64,000 nucleotides of DNA from Geothrix sp. (GTDB taxonomy: Bacteria; Acidobacteriota; Holophagae; Holophagales; Holophagaceae). The stretch covers positions 26,871-90,870 of the forward strand of contig JAVBYJ010000003.1 of NCBI GenBank assembly GCA_030824075.1, written 5' to 3'. The position numbers and the translations under genes are program-made. Under the pieces are notes generated by a model. That model ran no database searches. It was not told the origin of the DNA and saw only the letters and a list, made by a program, of their open reading frames with translations. Positions 61,425 to 64,000 of this stretch are shown here, piece by piece; the stretch's first letter is position 1, and each line of letters opens with the position of its first letter.

Positions 61425-64000
61425 TCATGCCTCTGCCGTAGGAAGTGACCGCCGGCGCAGGGCCTTGACCCCTTCGAACCAGAGGATGCTCCCGAAGCCT
61501 GCGGTGCACGCCAGCAGCAGGTCCCAACCATGCACGGGGGCAAAATGGAAGAGGCGCTGAGCCGCCGGCCAGTACAGCGCCAGGGCCAGGAACGCGCTCG
61601 TGCCGCCCAGCACCCACCAGAGCGCAGGGTTGGGGTTGCTCAGACTGCCGAGAAGGCTCAGGGTCCAGGATCGGTTGGCCAGGATGATGGCCAGGAAGGA
61701 CACCACCATGGCCGCGAAGGTCAGGGCGCGGGCGGCCTCATTCCCATGACTGGGACGCGCCAGGAGATACACGGCCGCGCAGGCCAACAGAGCCGTGCCC
61801 CCTTGGGCGAGGGCCAGACCCATCGATTTCAGGCTGAACAGGCGCTCCTCGGGATTTCGGGGGGGCCGCTGCATCACATCCGATTCGGCTTCCTCCGCCT
61901 CGAACACAAGAGAGCAGGAGGGGTCGATCACCAGCTCCAGGAACACGATGTGAACCGGAAACAGGAGCAGCGGCCATTCAGGGAAGAACAGCGGAAGCAT
62001 CGAAAGCCCGGCGATGGGGATGTGGACCGCAAAGGTGAAGGCCACCGCCTTGCGAATGTTGTCGAAGATGCGCCGTCCCAGTTTGATGGCGGCCACGATG
62101 GACGAAAAATCGTCGTCCAGCAGCACCAGGGAGGCGGCCTCTCGCGCCACGTCCGTGCCGCGCCCTCCCATGGCCACGCCGATGTGGGCGGCCTTGAGGG
62201 CGGGGGCATCATTCACGCCGTCCCCCGTCATGGCCACCACTTCGCGATTCGCCTTGAGCGCGGTCACGAGCCTGAGTTTCTGTTCCGGAACCACGCGGGC
62301 GAAGACATTGACCTCGCGGATCCGCTCGGCGAGCACCTCATCGCTCATTCCCTTGAGTTCGCTTCCGGTGATGACCCGTTCCGGATCGGCGATCCCGGCC
62401 TGACGGGCGATGCTTTCCGCGGTCGCGGGGTAGTCACCCGTGATCATGATCACGCGGATGCCGGCCGTCTGACATTCCGCGACGGCGGCGGGCACGGTGG
62501 GTCGAACCGGATCCTCCAGTCCGAGCAGGCCGATGAATTCCAGTTTCAGGTCGCGCTGTTCCCCGGGAAGATCCGTGACGCTGGAACGCCCCTTGGCGAC
62601 ACCCAGGACGCGCAGGCCTTGGGAGGCCAGCTCCACCACCCGCGCCTTGATCTGAAGGCGCTGGTCCTCGGACAGGTGGCAAAGCTCCACCACCGCTTCT
62701 GGGGCGCCCTTGGTCGCCACCGTGACGTGGCCTTGGCCGTCCTTCCAGGCGTGGGTGACCGCCAGCACTTCGGGCGTGAGCGGGAATTCCTTGGCCAGGA
62801 CCCAGTCGGGGTGCAGGTGTTCCGTCTCCTTCAGCCAGCTGGCACCGGCGGCATGGAGGGCACGCTCCATGGGATCGAAGGGGTCCCGTTTGCTGGCCAG
62901 GATGGCGAATTCAAGCAGCTCTCGAACCTGCCCTGGCAGCTCCGAACCAGCTGCTGCCAACTCCTGGGACTGTCCCTCCACATCCACTCGCTTGAGCGTC
63001 ATCTGATTGAGGGTCAGGGTCCCGGTCTTGTCGACGCAAAGCACGGTCGCGGCCCCAAGGCTCTCGATGGCCGGCAGGCGTCGGGTGAGGACCCGACTGC
63101 GGGAGATGCGCCAGGCCCCGAGGGCCATGAACACCGTCAGAATGACCGGCAATTCTTCCGGAAGAACCGCCATCGCCAAGGCGATTCCGGCCAGCAGGCC
63201 CTCCTTCCACACGCTCGCCCCGCCGCCCCGGGTCAGGGCATAGAGGACCACCACCACTGCACACGCACTCAAGCCCACACCGGCCAGGATCCTGACCAGT
63301 CGACCCGTCTCCCTCTGGAGAAAGGTGGTCTCGGGTTCCACCAACTGCAAGGCTCGACCGATCTTCCCGAGTTCCGTCCGGATGCCGGTACTCAGCACTT
63401 CCGCCACACCTTGGCCCGCTGTCACCAGCGTTCCAGAAAACAGGGACGGCAGGTCGTCCCCACCCGGTGCATCGAGGGCCTGAGCCTGGGTCGAGGCGGT
63501 CTTGCGCACGGGGACGGATTCCCCGGTGAGCAGGGATTCGTCGACCGACAGGTGGACTCCGGCCCGGAGGATGGCATCTGCGGGGACCCGATCCCCCTCC
63601 ACCACCCGCAGCAGATCGCCAAGGACCACTTCCCGGCCGGGGATGCGGTGCTGCTTGCCATCCCGAATCACCAGGGCTCGGGGACTGGAGAGATCCCGCA
63701 GGGCTTCCAGTGCATGTTCCGTCTTCCGCTCCTGGACGATGGTGATGCCCATGACCACGAAGACAAAGCCCAGGAGCAGCAGGGCATCCTTCGGCTCTCC
63801 CATCAGCAGGTAAAGTGAGCCCGCCGCCACGAGCAGGAGGAACATGGGCTCCCGGATCACCTCCCACCCAATGGCCAGCAGGCCCCGGTTCTCGTGGGAG
63901 GGCAGTTCATTCGGCCCGTCGCGCCCCAGGCGGAGCAGGGCTTCCTGTCCGGTGAGGCCAGTCAAGCCCTCCAGAACCAGGTCGGAGGGTGGGGGGCTTG
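61425..64000 (-). CDS. P-type cation-transporting ATPase (Ca2+-type), N-terminus cut by the window edge
   Basis: About 858 residues visible; the frame remains open to the right edge with SPPPSDLVLEGLTGLTGQEALLRL before the TTG at 63965, so the true start lies outside. Catalytic Asp in CVDKTGTLTLNQM, the actuator motif LLTGESVPVRKT, nucleotide-binding KGAPEAVVEL and the hinge MTGDGVNDAPALKAAHIGVAMG are all present. The helices carry ENLP-like PEELPVILTVFMALGAWRI and NIRKAVAFTFAVHIPIAGLSM, suggesting a Ca2+/Mn2+-type pump. Transported ion inferred only from family. Confidence 0.93.
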   Translation of the reverse strand, partial: SPPPSDLVLEGLTGLTGQEALLRLGRDGPNELPSHENRGLLAIGWEVIREPMFLLLVAAGSLYLLMGEPKDALLLLGFVFVVMGITIVQERKTEHALEALRDLSSPRALVIRDGKQHRIPGREVVLGDLLRVVEGDRVPADAILRAGVHLSVDESLLTGESVPVRKTASTQAQALDAPGGDDLPSLFSGTLVTAGQGVAEVLSTGIRTELGKIGRALQLVEPETTFLQRETGRLVRILAGVGLSACAVVVVLYALTRGGGASVWKEGLLAGIALAMAVLPEELPVILTVFMALGAWRISRSRVLTRRLPAIESLGAATVLCVDKTGTLTLNQMTLKRVDVEGQSQELAAAGSELPGQVRELLEFAILASKRDPFDPMERALHAAGASWLKETEHLHPDWVLAKEFPLTPEVLAVTHAWKDGQGHVTVATKGAPEAVVELCHLSEDQRLQIKARVVELASQGLRVLGVAKGRSSVTDLPGEQRDLKLEFIGLLGLEDPVRPTVPAAVAECQTAGIRVIMITGDYPATAESIARQAGIADPERVITGSELKGMSDEVLAERIREVNVFARVVPEQKLRLVTALKANREVVAMTGDGVNDAPALKAAHIGVAMGGRGTDVAREAASLVLLDDDFSSIVAAIKLGRRIFDNIRKAVAFTFAVHIPIAGLSMLPLFFPEWPLLLFPVHIVFLELVIDPSCSLVFEAEEAESDVMQRPPRNPEERLFSLKSMGLALAQGGTALLACAAVYLLARPSHGNEAARALTFAAMVVSFLAIILANRSWTLSLLGSLSNPNPALWWVLGGTSAFLALALYWPAAQRLFHFAPVHGWDLLLACTAGFGSILWFEGVKALRRRSLPTAEA

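Overview
The window is GC-rich, gene-dense chromosomal DNA. Three things fit a Geothrix-like member of the Holophagae (Acidobacteriota): an outer-membrane porin-cytochrome cluster with a very large multiheme lipoprotein, the csrA-fliW motility pair, and the sigma-54 and two-component regulators in a high-GC background. The assignment is an inference from gene content; no 16S gene is present.

Layout. 1-10.1 kb: 3'-truncated mutL (minus), a secreted HExxH metallopeptidase, a membrane metallophosphoesterase, a minus-strand bufferin-type metallophore operon (bufA-bufB-bufC), a DCC-family/half-GDT1 pair, then rnd-fliW-csrA-YjfB (plus). 10.1-19 kb: uvrA (minus), a CHAD protein and sensor kinase (plus), murI/prmA and a sigma-54 activator (minus), the activator followed by a relic duplicate of its own 3' end. 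19-23.3 kb (plus): two tandem redoxins, a beta-barrel protein, a PafA-like phosphatase and a sirtuin. 23.3-34.8 kb (minus): DinB, YafY, an ester hydrolase, a cupin, two NTF2-like lipoproteins, the amgK-murU cell-wall recycling pair, a CorC-family protein, a pseudo-receiver/coiled-coil protein and an HtrA protease.

34.87-38.65 kb is the most unusual part. An intact tRNA-His gene is followed by a 3.4-kb module bounded by two 186-bp direct repeats, each starting inside tRNA-His. The module carries a class II Fic protein (plus). A convergent four-gene operon (minus) runs: HigB-like toxin, HTH antitoxin, SecB-like chaperone, small Myb/SANT-like protein. This is a toxin-antitoxin-chaperone (TAC) layout with an extra fourth gene. 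Beyond the right repeat lies the 3' tail of a second, diverged fic gene. I read the locus as a tRNA-anchored hotspot where related modules have been exchanged. No integrase is visible.

38.7-48.1 kb: a complete potassium-uptake locus (small membrane ORF, kdpF, kdpA, kdpB, kdpC, a TorF-like porin, kdpD, kdpE) preceded by an 11-bp-phased direct-repeat array suited to an OmpR-family regulator such as KdpE. 48.2-53.7 kb (minus): a porin, a 5-heme lipoprotein and a lipoprotein with 25 CXXCH plus 9 CX3-9CH motifs, a likely transmembrane extracellular electron-transfer conduit, with a perfect CRP-type palindrome upstream. 54.2-64 kb: tRNA-Arg(TCT), a PLP-dependent sulfur amino acid lyase, a PAS hybrid kinase with an HD-GYP response regulator, a Q/R/P-rich exported protein, a methyltransferase, and a P-type cation ATPase cut by the right edge.
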